A DNA stretch of 52,275 nt from an uncultured Verrucomicrobiales bacterium (GTDB lineage: Bacteria > Verrucomicrobiota > Verrucomicrobiia > Verrucomicrobiales > Akkermansiaceae), in assembly GCA_905478925.1 (NCBI GenBank), contig CAJQKQ010000018.1:1-52275 (forward strand), in the 5' to 3' direction. Numbering within the stretch: position 1 is the first letter of the stretch; every line of letters starts with the position of its first letter. Of the stretch, positions 8,676-16,322 are shown in pieces. A model generated the notes under the pieces. It was not told where the DNA came from. It did no database searches and saw only the letters and a program-made list of their open reading frames with translations. Both the position numbers and the translations under genes were made by a program.

Positions 8676-8709
8676 AAAAATGACCGGATCCAAGGGGTTG
8701 GACCCGGCC
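8676..8709 (-). terminator. Intrinsic terminator abutting the tyrA start codon
   Basis: Read on the minus strand: a 10-bp GC-rich stem (GGCCGGGTCC / GGATCCGGTC, two G-T pairs), an 8-nt loop, then ATTTTT immediately followed by the ATG of tyrA. It may simply end the upstream lipoprotein transcript. However, no promoter fits between it and tyrA, so it may attenuate the aromatic operon. Confidence 0.75.
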
Positions 8710-8745
8710 GGTTGAAAATCGAAGGTCTGCCTAGGGATCTACGGC

Positions 8746-9165
8746 TTAGGGCACGCGGAAATACTTTTTCTCAGCCGCCGGATAGGTCGGATCCTGCACC
8801 AAGGTGCCGCTTGGGATATCGCGGACATCGACCAGCTTGTTGTTGTAGGGGCTGAAGACGAAGCCTTCTTTGCCGGGAACAGGGGTTGCGAAGGCGTAGT
8901 CGCCCTTCTTGGTGTCTTCCTTCGGCGTGGTCGTGGTCGTATCGGCGTCGAGTTTCTTCATTTCCGCCGTGTCCTCTTCCAACTTCTGCTCATCGCGCTC
9001 TTTCATGCGGTCGCGCTGTTCTTGGAGATTTTGCTGATCCTCGCTGGTCACGGTCTCATCGCCATTCGGCTTGCTAGGCTTGCGCGGACCTTCATGGACG
9101 GGGTAGCAGGAGACGAAAGCGAAACAGCCGACGAGCGGCAGGCTTAGGAGGAGCTTGGTTTTCAT
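8746..9165 (-). CDS. Putative lipoprotein with charged coiled-coil segment
   Basis: A 139-aa product starting MKTKLLLSLPLVGCFAFVSC, a clear lipoprotein signal with the lipidated cysteine at residue 20. Residues 45-75 are very rich in Glu, Asp, Gln, Lys and Arg and likely form a helical coiled coil. A TTTTT run precedes a C-terminal part (residues 90-139) rich in Pro, Tyr and Phe (VFSPYNNKLVDVRDIPSGTL) that resembles the small C-terminal domain of several Verrucomicrobial lipoproteins. That resemblance is an impression only. The ATG at 9165 was chosen because upstream codons in the same frame do not form a signal sequence. It is followed by a terminator at 8676-8709. Confidence 0.7.
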   Translation of the reverse strand: MKTKLLLSLPLVGCFAFVSCYPVHEGPRKPSKPNGDETVTSEDQQNLQEQRDRMKERDEQKLEEDTAEMKKLDADTTTTTPKEDTKKGDYAFATPVPGKEGFVFSPYNNKLVDVRDIPSGTLVQDPTYPAAEKKYFRVP

Positions 9166-9304
9166 AGAGTTGCTGGTAGTCGTTGGATGTTTACGGTTGG
9201 ACTGCAATCCAGCCGGTTGACTGGGGAACACTATGATTTGGGATCGGACTGCCGTCAAGCTGCCTAACGGTGAGTTTTGGCCGATATTTCCGAGATGGAG
9301 GCAC

Positions 9305-9341
9305 AAAAAACCCCGGGCGGAACGGATCCACCCGGGATTTT
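9305..9341 (-). terminator. Terminator of the outer-membrane protein gene, probably bidirectional
   Basis: A 9-bp stem built on CCCGGG with a 7-nt loop, bounded by AAAAAA on the left and ATTTTT on the right. It lies 19 bp past the stop of the minus-strand gene at 9360 and could also act on rightward transcripts. Confidence 0.8.
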
Positions 9342-9359
9342 TACCGATACAACATGAAA

Positions 9360-10319
9360 TCAGAATTTCCAGATGAGATCGAGGGTGAGGCGGTCTTCGA
9401 TGATGCCGACGTCCTCAGCAGTCAGTGGAATTTCATAAGCCACGCCGAGATCGATGCGATCTGAAAGGCGCGAGCGGAAACCGAAAGCGGCGGTGACGAG
9501 GTCGCGGTTATCGTCTGAGTTTGCGGCGCCGAAGTTCAACAGATCGGATCCTTCGAAGGTTGCCACTACCGGAACCAGGCCACCTGCTTGCGAGTTGAAC
9601 GCCGGGGTTCCATCTCCCGGTGAAATCACATGGTGCCAGTTGAGTTCCACAAGCGGGATGAACCAGTTGTTGACCTCATAACTAGCATGGGCGCTGACAA
9701 ACGTGCTGGAGCTTTGGTCGTCGTTGATTGCGATGCGCGCGCCCGCAGCTCCTGCGAGCTGAAAGTCATCCCACATCTTCAGGCTGGATACGATCAGGTT
9801 CACCACCCCATCGCCCTGACCCTGGAAAACATCGTCATTGCCGGTTGGCAGCTCAACGACTGCGGTTCCGCTGAGCACGAACTCGTTGGCCGGATCGTAG
9901 ATGAACGCGTATTTCAGCCCGGCACCGAGGTTGGCAAAGCCGGATGCATCGGACCACAGCGCGGTGTTGCCCGCGTTGATATCCACAAAGCCGTCCTTGC
10001 TCGCGACGATGGAAAGCCGCTCGCTGAGGGCGTATTCGAACTGCAGCGCGTAGATCTGTACGTCACCGCCCATGGCCAGATTGCCCGCCGTGGTATTCAC
10101 TGTGCTGGGCAGGTTGTGGTGCATGAAAAACGGGTGAATGTTCGTCGTCGGCAGGGCGAGGTCGAACAGGGTCGGGTTGGAGATCGGGCGGCGGGCGTTC
10201 TCGAAGGGGATTTCCTCGGAAACATCGAGAGCCTGGGGCTGGGCGAAGCCACCCGCATATGCAGTGGAAGCGCAAGAAACGAGGATTCCGGTAAGAGTGG
10301 TAATGTTGCGGATTTTCAT
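9360..10319 (-). CDS. Putative outer-membrane beta-barrel protein
   Basis: The 319-aa protein has a signal peptide (MKIRNITTLTGILVSCASTAYA, residues 1-22). The rest is many short amphipathic strands with aromatic belts (LQFEYALSERLSIVASKDGF, LGAGLKYAFIYD, VNNWFIPLVELNW). It ends RLTLDLIWKF, with the C-terminal phenylalanine recognised by the BAM machinery. This pattern fits a barrel of roughly 12-14 strands, similar to the phenol-degradation MetA-like or porin-type outer-membrane proteins. No substrate can be inferred. ATG 10319 was preferred over an earlier in-frame codon because it places the signal peptide at the N-terminus. Confidence 0.7.
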   Translation of the reverse strand: MKIRNITTLTGILVSCASTAYAGGFAQPQALDVSEEIPFENARRPISNPTLFDLALPTTNIHPFFMHHNLPSTVNTTAGNLAMGGDVQIYALQFEYALSERLSIVASKDGFVDINAGNTALWSDASGFANLGAGLKYAFIYDPANEFVLSGTAVVELPTGNDDVFQGQGDGVVNLIVSSLKMWDDFQLAGAAGARIAINDDQSSSTFVSAHASYEVNNWFIPLVELNWHHVISPGDGTPAFNSQAGGLVPVVATFEGSDLLNFGAANSDDNRDLVTAAFGFRSRLSDRIDLGVAYEIPLTAEDVGIIEDRLTLDLIWKF

Positions 10320-10390
10320 GGTTTGTCTGCTGTTTGATTTAAGTGTGCGCCGCGAATGTCGCGGCACGAAAAAATCCTTACAGAGCCACG

Positions 10391-10427
10391 AAAAAACCGC
10401 TACGCAGCCTCCGTTTGAGACTGCGCA
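10391..10427 (-). terminator. Probable terminator after the GYF-domain protein gene
   Basis: On the minus strand, TGCGCAG pairs with CTGCGTA (one G-T) around a 13-nt loop, followed by GCGGTTTTTT. It is 26 bp past the stop of the gene at 10454. Confidence 0.5.
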
Positions 10428-10453
10428 TATCTTGCTGTTTCTCGTGGTTTTCG

Positions 10454-11473
10454 CTACTCGGGAGCGGCGCTCAGAAGTGGCTGCCCCGTGGCGGGATCAT
10501 CCAAGACCGCACGGCCGCCATATTGCATCCAGCGGTAGGCCACGATCCACGAGAGCCAGATCACCGGATAGGCGAAGAGGATGCCGACGAAGAGGGCGAC
10601 GCAACCGGCGGTCATGACGAGGATCGCGAACAGGAAGAGGACGAAAAGGTTGACCTTGTTGTTGGCCGTGATTTGCGAGCTGTATCGGAATGCTTCAATG
10701 GCGTTGAGATTCCTGTCCACGATTGCGTTCTGGTACATCCCGAAGCGGAACATCAGGTAAAAACCAGGAAAAATGAACAGGGCCATCCCCACAATGATCA
10801 TCAGTGAGTAGAGCACGTATCCGATGAAGCCATGCATCAGCCACTTCCCGCCGCCGAATAGCATCCCGACTCCGAACGGCTTTCCGGAAACGACGTTGAG
10901 CCCGATTTTTGTGAAACCGAGCATAAAAAACACCATTACGATGTATGAGACGATGGTCATTGGAATGCTCATGCTTTCTTTGGCATATTCTTGTTTGAAT
11001 GCCTCCCATGGATCGGTTCCGATCGGTATTTCGGCGGGCATGTCGCGCCCCGGACTCATGCCGAGCGCCTCGTCGGCGAGGCCGAGCATTTCACCGACCA
11101 GCCACGAGACGATGAAATAGAGAAGTGTGATTCCGATCATGGCTCCGAGATGCCGGATCGTCAGATCGAAAGCCCGTTTCACACAGGCGGTCGGTATGAT
11201 CGGTTCGCTGCCCGTGACGATTTCCTCCACAGCACCGGAGGCTGTCGGGTATGCGAACGGATGGCTGCCATGGGCTTCTCCGGAAACGGGCGCATTCGCA
11301 GCACCGCCGTTGAGCGCAGGCACCTGAACGGCAGGCAGCCAGTCGGTCATGCTTGGGTTCCAGACCAGGTCGCCGGTGGGATTCAGCGCGCCGCTCCTGA
11401 GAAGGCCCTGCAATTCCCCCAAAGTAATCGGCCCGTGTTGCTGTCCGTCCTTCGCGTAGTACCATTGATCCAT
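10454..11473 (-). CDS. Membrane protein with N-terminal GYF-2 (DUF4339) domain
   Basis: Residues 1-55 (WYYAKDGQQHGPITLGELQGLLRSG ... DLVWNPSMTDWLPA) form a GYF-2 domain, a small proline-rich-peptide-binding fold frequent at the front of bacterial membrane proteins. After a Gly/Ala/Ser linker, residues 110-339 contain about six hydrophobic segments, including IGITLLYFIVSWLVGEML and VNLFVLFLFAILVMTAGCVA. The membrane part resembles the DUF975/YciC-like integral membrane families. Location is the inner membrane with the GYF domain in the cytoplasm. No partner or enzyme activity is evident. It is monocistronic as far as can be seen. Confidence 0.75.
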   Translation of the reverse strand: MDQWYYAKDGQQHGPITLGELQGLLRSGALNPTGDLVWNPSMTDWLPAVQVPALNGGAANAPVSGEAHGSHPFAYPTASGAVEEIVTGSEPIIPTACVKRAFDLTIRHLGAMIGITLLYFIVSWLVGEMLGLADEALGMSPGRDMPAEIPIGTDPWEAFKQEYAKESMSIPMTIVSYIVMVFFMLGFTKIGLNVVSGKPFGVGMLFGGGKWLMHGFIGYVLYSLMIIVGMALFIFPGFYLMFRFGMYQNAIVDRNLNAIEAFRYSSQITANNKVNLFVLFLFAILVMTAGCVALFVGILFAYPVIWLSWIVAYRWMQYGGRAVLDDPATGQPLLSAAPE

Positions 11474-11579
11474 GGCGCGGTTCTTAGCGGTTTCGCTTCA
11501 GGCGGGCAAACCATAACCATCGCCGGAAATGTAAATCATCCTTCCACCGGGCGCGGAATTTCGTTAGGTATGACGGGAT

Positions 11580-12320
11580 ATGAGACGGGTCGGAGAGTTT
11601 GAAACCCGCTTCCAGAAAATCACTGTCTGGAAATCGGAGCTGGCGACCGAGTTCCGGGTGGCCGGAGCCATCCATGCTTCGTTCCACAAAAAGCGTTTTC
11701 TGACCGGCCTCGCATGGGATCTCATTGCGGCTGGCGCGCTGCTGCATCCCACCGGCAAGCCTGCATCCATTCTCATGCTTGGCGTCGCGGGCGGCACCGC
11801 GCTACGCACTCTGCGCCACCTGCTGCCCGATGTTTCTCTCACCGGCATCGATCTCGACGGCGAGCTCATCGACCGCGCCCGCAAGGAGATGGCACTCGCC
11901 AAAACCGGTACGGAGATTGTCATCGCAGACGCCTTCGAGTGGATGGAAAGCAACACCCGCAAATTCGATGTCATCATCGACGATCTCTATCTCGCGGGAG
12001 ATGACGATGTTTTCCGCCCCGGCGAGTGCGATTTGCAATGGCTCGAGCAGGTGGAGCGGTCCCTCGCGCCGGGCGGAATTCTCATTACAAATCTCGTGAT
12101 CGGCCCCGGGCATCGCGCCCGCCAGTCCGCGACGCGGAAGGCATTGCTGGGGCGTTTCCCCTGCGTCCGCTCCCTCCGCACGGAGGAAAGCATGAACGAA
12201 ATCATCGTCTCCGGTGAAAAGGCCGAAACCCGCCGCGCACTGACGGTTCACACCGCGGTCTTCGATGACTGGCGTGACCGGATGTTCTGGAAACGCATCA
12301 AGGTCGAGAAGCTCGGGTGA
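11580..12320 (+). CDS. Spermidine-synthase-like class I methyltransferase
   Basis: A 246-aa protein with the class I SAM-dependent fold: motif I as LMLGVAGGTALRTLR (about residues 61-75), an acidic residue closing the second strand (TGIDLDGELIDRAR) and motif IV FDVIIDDLYL. The DIDLDG and DD pattern is that of spermidine-synthase-like proteins. The N-terminal beta-strand domain of true spermidine synthases is largely missing, so polyamine synthesis is doubtful and a methyltransferase of unknown substrate is safer. It precedes rarA in the same direction by 49 bp, and the two may share a transcript. Confidence 0.7.
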   Translation: MRRVGEFETRFQKITVWKSELATEFRVAGAIHASFHKKRFLTGLAWDLIAAGALLHPTGKPASILMLGVAGGTALRTLRHLLPDVSLTGIDLDGELIDRARKEMALAKTGTEIVIADAFEWMESNTRKFDVIIDDLYLAGDDDVFRPGECDLQWLEQVERSLAPGGILITNLVIGPGHRARQSATRKALLGRFPCVRSLRTEESMNEIIVSGEKAETRRALTVHTAVFDDWRDRMFWKRIKVEKLG

Positions 12321-12369
12321 TTTCTTCCCTTGGAGTTTGGGCTTTAAAATCTAGGGTTTGGCGAAGCCA

Positions 12370-13710
12370 ATGTCCGATCTCTTTTCCACCCCACAGGCGA
12401 AAGCAGGCAAGCCGGAGATCTCCGAGCCGCTTGCCGCACGCATGAGGCCGCGAACCCTTGATGATGTTCTCGGTCAGGATCACATATTGGGGGAAGGGAA
12501 GCTCCTCCGCCGCGCCATCGAGGCGGATCGCTTCGCCTCCCTCATTTTCTATGGCCCGCCCGGCACGGGGAAAACATCGCTCGCCAACGTCATCGCCCGC
12601 ACCACCGGCTCGCGCTTCGAGTCGCTCAACGGGGTGGAGTCAAACGTTGCCGAGATCCGCGAGAAAATCGCGCAGGCGAAGATGAACCGCGACCTCCGGG
12701 GCGAGACCACCATCCTTTTCATCGACGAGATCCACCGCTTCAACAAAGCCCAGCAGGATGTTCTCCTCCCCCATCTCGAGCGCGGCACCGTGCGCTTCAT
12801 CGGCGCAACCACCCACAACCCCTATTTCTACGTCAACTCCCCGCTGGTCTCCCGCTCGCAGATCTTCCAGCTCGAGGCAGTCGATGAAACATCCATCTCA
12901 AATCTGTTAGAAAAGGCGATCGCCGATCCCGAACGCGGCCTCGGCAAGATGCCGATCACCGCGGATCCCGAAGCGATACTCCACCTCGCCAAGCTCTCCG
13001 ACGGCGACGTCCGCAAAGCCCTCACCGCTCTTGAGCTCGCCACCGTCGGTTCCACGTCCGCCGTCCACATCACTTTGGAAATCGCCGAGGAATCGATACA
13101 GCGAAAAGCCGTCCACTACGGCGACGATGGCCACTACGACACCATTTCCGCCTTCATCAAATCCATCCGCGGCTCCGATCCCGATGCCGCTCTCTACTGG
13201 CTCGCGAAAATGCTTCACGCCGGCGAGGATCCCCGTTTCATCTCCCGCCGCCTCGTCATCGCCGCCTCCGAGGACATCGGTCTCGCCGATTCCGGAGCAC
13301 TCCGCGTTGCGCTTGATGCCCACCACGCCCTCGAATTCATCGGCATGCCCGAGGGACGTATCCCGCTCGCCCACGCCACCGTCTATCTCGCGACCTCACC
13401 CAAGTCCAACAGCGCCTACGCCGCCCTTGGAGCCGCGATCAAGGATGTCGAGACCGGCCGCACCCTCGCCGTCCCGGAGCACCTCCGCAGCCCGACTTCC
13501 AAAAAACTCACAGGCAAACCGGAGGACTCCATGAAGTATCTCTACTCCCACGATTACGAAGGTCACTACGTCCCCCAGTCCTACCTCCCCGACGGCCGCA
13601 CCTACTACCAGCCAGGCGAGCAAGGCATGGAAAAGCGGATCAAGGAAAGACTGGATTTCTGGAAAAATTCAAAATTCAAATCACAAAATCCAAAGGGAGA
13701 GACGGATTGA
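12370..13710 (+). CDS. rarA: Replication-associated recombination protein A (AAA+ ATPase)
   Basis: The 446-aa protein shows the RarA/MgsA/WRNIP1 architecture. The N-terminal RPRTLDDVLGQDHILGEGK is followed by Walker A GPPGTGKTS (residues 62-70), Walker B ILFIDEIHRFNKAQQD, sensor 1 GATTHNPYFYVNSPLVSR and the C-terminal cluster-of-helices tetramerisation domain (AHATVYLATSPKSNSAY). It acts at stalled replication forks. The ATG at 12370 gives the family's usual N-terminus; a TTG four codons earlier is possible. The 170 bp after the gene hold no supported feature. Confidence 0.96.
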   Translation: MSDLFSTPQAKAGKPEISEPLAARMRPRTLDDVLGQDHILGEGKLLRRAIEADRFASLIFYGPPGTGKTSLANVIARTTGSRFESLNGVESNVAEIREKIAQAKMNRDLRGETTILFIDEIHRFNKAQQDVLLPHLERGTVRFIGATTHNPYFYVNSPLVSRSQIFQLEAVDETSISNLLEKAIADPERGLGKMPITADPEAILHLAKLSDGDVRKALTALELATVGSTSAVHITLEIAEESIQRKAVHYGDDGHYDTISAFIKSIRGSDPDAALYWLAKMLHAGEDPRFISRRLVIAASEDIGLADSGALRVALDAHHALEFIGMPEGRIPLAHATVYLATSPKSNSAYAALGAAIKDVETGRTLAVPEHLRSPTSKKLTGKPEDSMKYLYSHDYEGHYVPQSYLPDGRTYYQPGEQGMEKRIKERLDFWKNSKFKSQNPKGETD

Positions 13711-13880
13711 AATCCCACATATTTATTCATCATCTCCCAAAAACTTTTCTTACTTCGCGTCCTTGGCGGTTCAATCCTCTTCCGCCAATGGGCGACCGGC
13801 ATCCTCCGTGACCCTTCTGATACCTCCCTCCTCAGATCATCCTTCCTGCCACTGCGCAGAACTTCTTCAACCGGTTCAGA

Positions 13881-14489
13881 TCAGCCAAAATCAAACAGGA
13901 TATCCGCCGAGTGCTCTTGTACACCTCCCAAATACGAAATGATCGCGTCGATGGCATGTTTTTCCCCGGTTGCCAAGCCGCTGCTGAATGCCAGAGATAG
14001 CAATCCGTCGCAGGAAATCCCTTCGCAGCAACCCGATTTCAAGCGTTCGTAGCCCTGCATCCGGCGAACTTGGAGAAGCAATTGCTCCCAGCAGATCACC
14101 TTGATGCGTCCACGTTGGCTGACACTTGAGAGCCTCTTGTAGTCTTTCAACGCCCGCTTGTCACCGGTCACCACCACGCCTCCGGTATGTTCCGCCTCTG
14201 CGAACAAAAGCGCCTCACCGGGATCCATCCCACCGTCCAGCAACTCCTGCTCGCGATCCACGCTTCCGGCACCGTCCAGCACCGCGTGGCTATCACAGAA
14301 ATCGGCCAAAGCCTTCTGGAACTCCGCTTTGCCCAGCTTTTGCGACATCCGTTTGAGATTTCCCCTCAGGCTGGCAAGATAACGCACCTCCAGTTCGCTC
14401 CCGGAGACACCGAGAAGTTCGGGCAAAAGCGGAAGGAAACCGCAGGACGCGAGTTTCAGAACCACGTCGCGATCGCTGAAATAGATCAT
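13881..14489 (-). CDS. PIN-like domain protein paired with ImmA/IrrE protease
   Basis: The 202-aa product starts MIYFSDRDVVLKLA, placing an acidic residue (Asp6) where PIN nucleases have their first metal ligand. GEALLFAEAEHTGGVVVTGDKRAL supplies Glu92 and Asp110 in the usual positions of the second and third. This fits a PIN-fold ribonuclease, although the middle of the protein is not recognisably VapC. The ATG at 14489 overlaps the stop of the upstream protease gene by four bases (ATGA), which decides this start over one 36 bp upstream. I infer a toxin or effector activity under control of the partner. Direct evidence is lacking. Confidence 0.65.
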   Translation of the reverse strand: MIYFSDRDVVLKLASCGFLPLLPELLGVSGSELEVRYLASLRGNLKRMSQKLGKAEFQKALADFCDSHAVLDGAGSVDREQELLDGGMDPGEALLFAEAEHTGGVVVTGDKRALKDYKRLSSVSQRGRIKVICWEQLLLQVRRMQGYERLKSGCCEGISCDGLLSLAFSSGLATGEKHAIDAIISYLGGVQEHSADILFDFG

Positions 14490-15571
14490 GCACCAAGGCC
14501 GGTGGTGCGGGAGATGAACTCCCATGCTTCCTCGCTGACTTCAGCGGCATCAAGATTCTCCCTTGTCGCTCCGGCGAGATCCAATCCGGCATCATCCTCC
14601 TTTTCAAGAACACTCAAGGCACCGTTCGATAGCGCCCACTCCCTTGTGTTAAAGCCGTAGTTCAGAGCGGCCACGCCGGGAGCGACGCGGTAGTTCTTAC
14701 CGAACTCCTTCGCCTGGGAGGCGAGCTGCTTCGTGTTCATTCTGCTGACCGAATGCAGACCGAGGTTGCTATGCCCGGTAAGAAGAAGCGCGGCGTAGGC
14801 GTTTGCATCGATCTCCTCCTGTTCGGCGGAGTTGGAATCGATTTTCTCATCCACAAGGGTTTGTCCCGGCTTCAGATGGCCGTGATGTATGTGCCCGAGC
14901 TCGTGGGCTACGATGAACGCGATCCATGAAGGACTTTTCCTTCCGTTCAGGATCACAATCACCGGCCTGTCGCCCACCATGGTGGTCAGTGCGTCCGGTT
15001 TTTTTGCGGCTGTCGGGAGGTTTTTGAGAAAAACAACGGGAATCCCCGCCTCCCAGGAATACCGGAGGATATGGCGGAGGCAGACCCAATCCCTGTCAGA
15101 CCTCGCCAGTAGTTTTTCACGCCACTCCGTCGGTGGTGGCAGGGCTTCGAAAGCGGGATTATCTGAGAATGCCCTTGCGACCGCACGTGCCAAGGCCAAG
15201 GCAATCTGGGTGGAAAGGCAGACATCATCTTCCGTTTTTCCCTTCGCCTTCTTGTATTTCACATTCCCGGCTTGGGAAAAGGCCAGCTCGGAGGTCGGAT
15301 CTAGTAGCGATTTAAGGCTGTAGCCGATGTGTGCGGAAATATAGGCAGTCACCTCGCGGAATCCGCCGGGCGTCAGCGCCAGCGATTCATCCCACCAAGA
15401 GGGCAATACGGTTTCGTTGAGATACTTCCGCTTGATCCCTGCCTCGGACAGCCGGGCGCGCAGTCCCTTCATCGGATTCTCGACGGTCTTTTTCGTTTTG
15501 GTGGCGGGCACGGGGTCGAAAGTAATGGCGTATGTTTCGGATTTCTTTGCGCTCCAAGCTACGGCACACAT
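14486..15571 (-). CDS. ImmA/IrrE-family metallopeptidase
   Basis: A 361-aa protein whose residues 210-265 carry the zinc-protease motif AHELGHIHHG (His223, Glu224, His227) and a downstream EQEEIDANAYAALLL that supplies the third ligand. This is the COG2856 ImmA/IrrE pattern. Residues 30-95 form a helical N-terminal segment (GLRARLSEAGIKRKYLNETV) that could be a degenerate DNA-binding domain. Proteins of this family cleave repressors or antitoxins in prophages, mobile elements and stress regulons. It is translationally coupled to a PIN-like protein, so the two probably form a toxin-antitoxin-like or defence unit. It lies just left of the trmD remnant. Confidence 0.85.
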   Translation of the reverse strand: MCAVAWSAKKSETYAITFDPVPATKTKKTVENPMKGLRARLSEAGIKRKYLNETVLPSWWDESLALTPGGFREVTAYISAHIGYSLKSLLDPTSELAFSQAGNVKYKKAKGKTEDDVCLSTQIALALARAVARAFSDNPAFEALPPPTEWREKLLARSDRDWVCLRHILRYSWEAGIPVVFLKNLPTAAKKPDALTTMVGDRPVIVILNGRKSPSWIAFIVAHELGHIHHGHLKPGQTLVDEKIDSNSAEQEEIDANAYAALLLTGHSNLGLHSVSRMNTKQLASQAKEFGKNYRVAPGVAALNYGFNTREWALSNGALSVLEKEDDAGLDLAGATRENLDAAEVSEEAWEFISRTTGLGA

Positions 15572-15683
15572 AGGACTTTACAAGCCATATCAACCCGCCA
15601 CCTAGGTGAGCCGAGGATCTTCTCTTCCTCCGCACGCATCATCGCGACTTTTCATTTGATGCTGGCACAGGACGATTAGAAAC

Positions 15684-15761
15684 ATGCGCATCGACATCCT
15701 CACCCTCTTCCTCGAGATCGCGCTTTCGCCGGCTTGTTCCCGGAATCATAACTTGCGCTGA
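15684..15761 (+). pseudogene. Displaced fragment of the trmD 5' end
   Basis: This 25-codon frame reads MRIDILTLFLEIALSP in its first 16 codons, against MKIDILTLFPEIALSP at the start of intact trmD 4.66 kb to the right (20343). The two share 38 of 48 nucleotides, and most differences are synonymous, so this is a diverged copy, not a recent duplication. Similarity ends at 15731 and a stop follows at 15761. The best explanation is that the four genes between the copies arrived on an element that integrated at the trmD start, supplied a new 5' end and pushed the original one to its far side. Confidence 0.85.
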
Positions 15762-15777
15762 CCTCTTTCCAGGTATT

Positions 15778-15809
15778 CGGCGGATTCATGCGGCGGATTC
15801 ATACGGCGG
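15778..15809. repeat. Short tandem repeat at the left border of the trmD insert
   Basis: CGGCGGATTCAT occurs twice with a 13-bp period and starts a third time (CGGCGG). It covers the last codons of the YwgA-like gene. A related GGCGGATT core is found in the inverted repeat directly upstream of trmD (20270-20336), at the other border. Confidence 0.7.
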
Positions 15810-16314
15810 CCTGTAACGGTTGCCATTTTCCGCGATTCTGGAGAATTGCTAACCCTTGTTCTTTCGCGTTCTCGTAGAATTCCAAAAGATGCGCTTTAAG
15901 CTCCTCGAATTTGGTATCTAGAGCCTCGCCTTGGTAGCCCCTTTCCAGAAGAAAAAGTGTCGTACTCAGAGCCTCAAGTTCACTGGCTGATTTGCCATTG
16001 AGTCCTTTTGCGAACCCAGACCAAGCCGGAGACTCGCTCAAAAGGCCTGCCTGCCTGAGTTCTGGCAAACGTTTGCCACTGGAAAAAACGTAGGTGTTGA
16101 CTCTCTGCTCTTCGCTCAGAATTTCGAAAACATCGAGATGGTCGATTTCAGCTTTCAGGGTAGAGGAAAATGGTCCGAACTGCGCGAATTCAAACCGTTC
16201 GTCGAAGGGTGCTCCAGCACATTGCAGGATGTGAACAATCTTCTGAAACTTCTTACGTCCCTCAATCTGACCAAGCTCTTGGATCAGGAGCGGCAGGATA
16301 ATGGAGTAGTGCAT
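15799..16314 (-). CDS. YwgA-like protein
   Basis: The 171-aa product resembles the Bacillus YwgA family: an N-terminal block ELGQIEGRKKFQKIVHILQ, followed by QFGPFSSTLKAEIDHLD, then a helical C-terminus. The family has no established biochemical function. From memory, ywgA in Bacillus lies close to ywfO, which encodes an HD protein of the type found immediately upstream here, 8 bp away. This suggests that the two proteins cooperate. The pair is downstream of the methyltransferase/HNH genes in the same direction. Whether all four are one transcript is uncertain because a 96-bp gap separates the HD gene from the HNH gene. Confidence 0.65.
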   Translation of the reverse strand: MHYSIILPLLIQELGQIEGRKKFQKIVHILQCAGAPFDERFEFAQFGPFSSTLKAEIDHLDVFEILSEEQRVNTYVFSSGKRLPELRQAGLLSESPAWSGFAKGLNGKSASELEALSTTLFLLERGYQGEALDTKFEELKAHLLEFYENAKEQGLAILQNRGKWQPLQAAV

Positions 16315-16322
16315 AAAAACAG

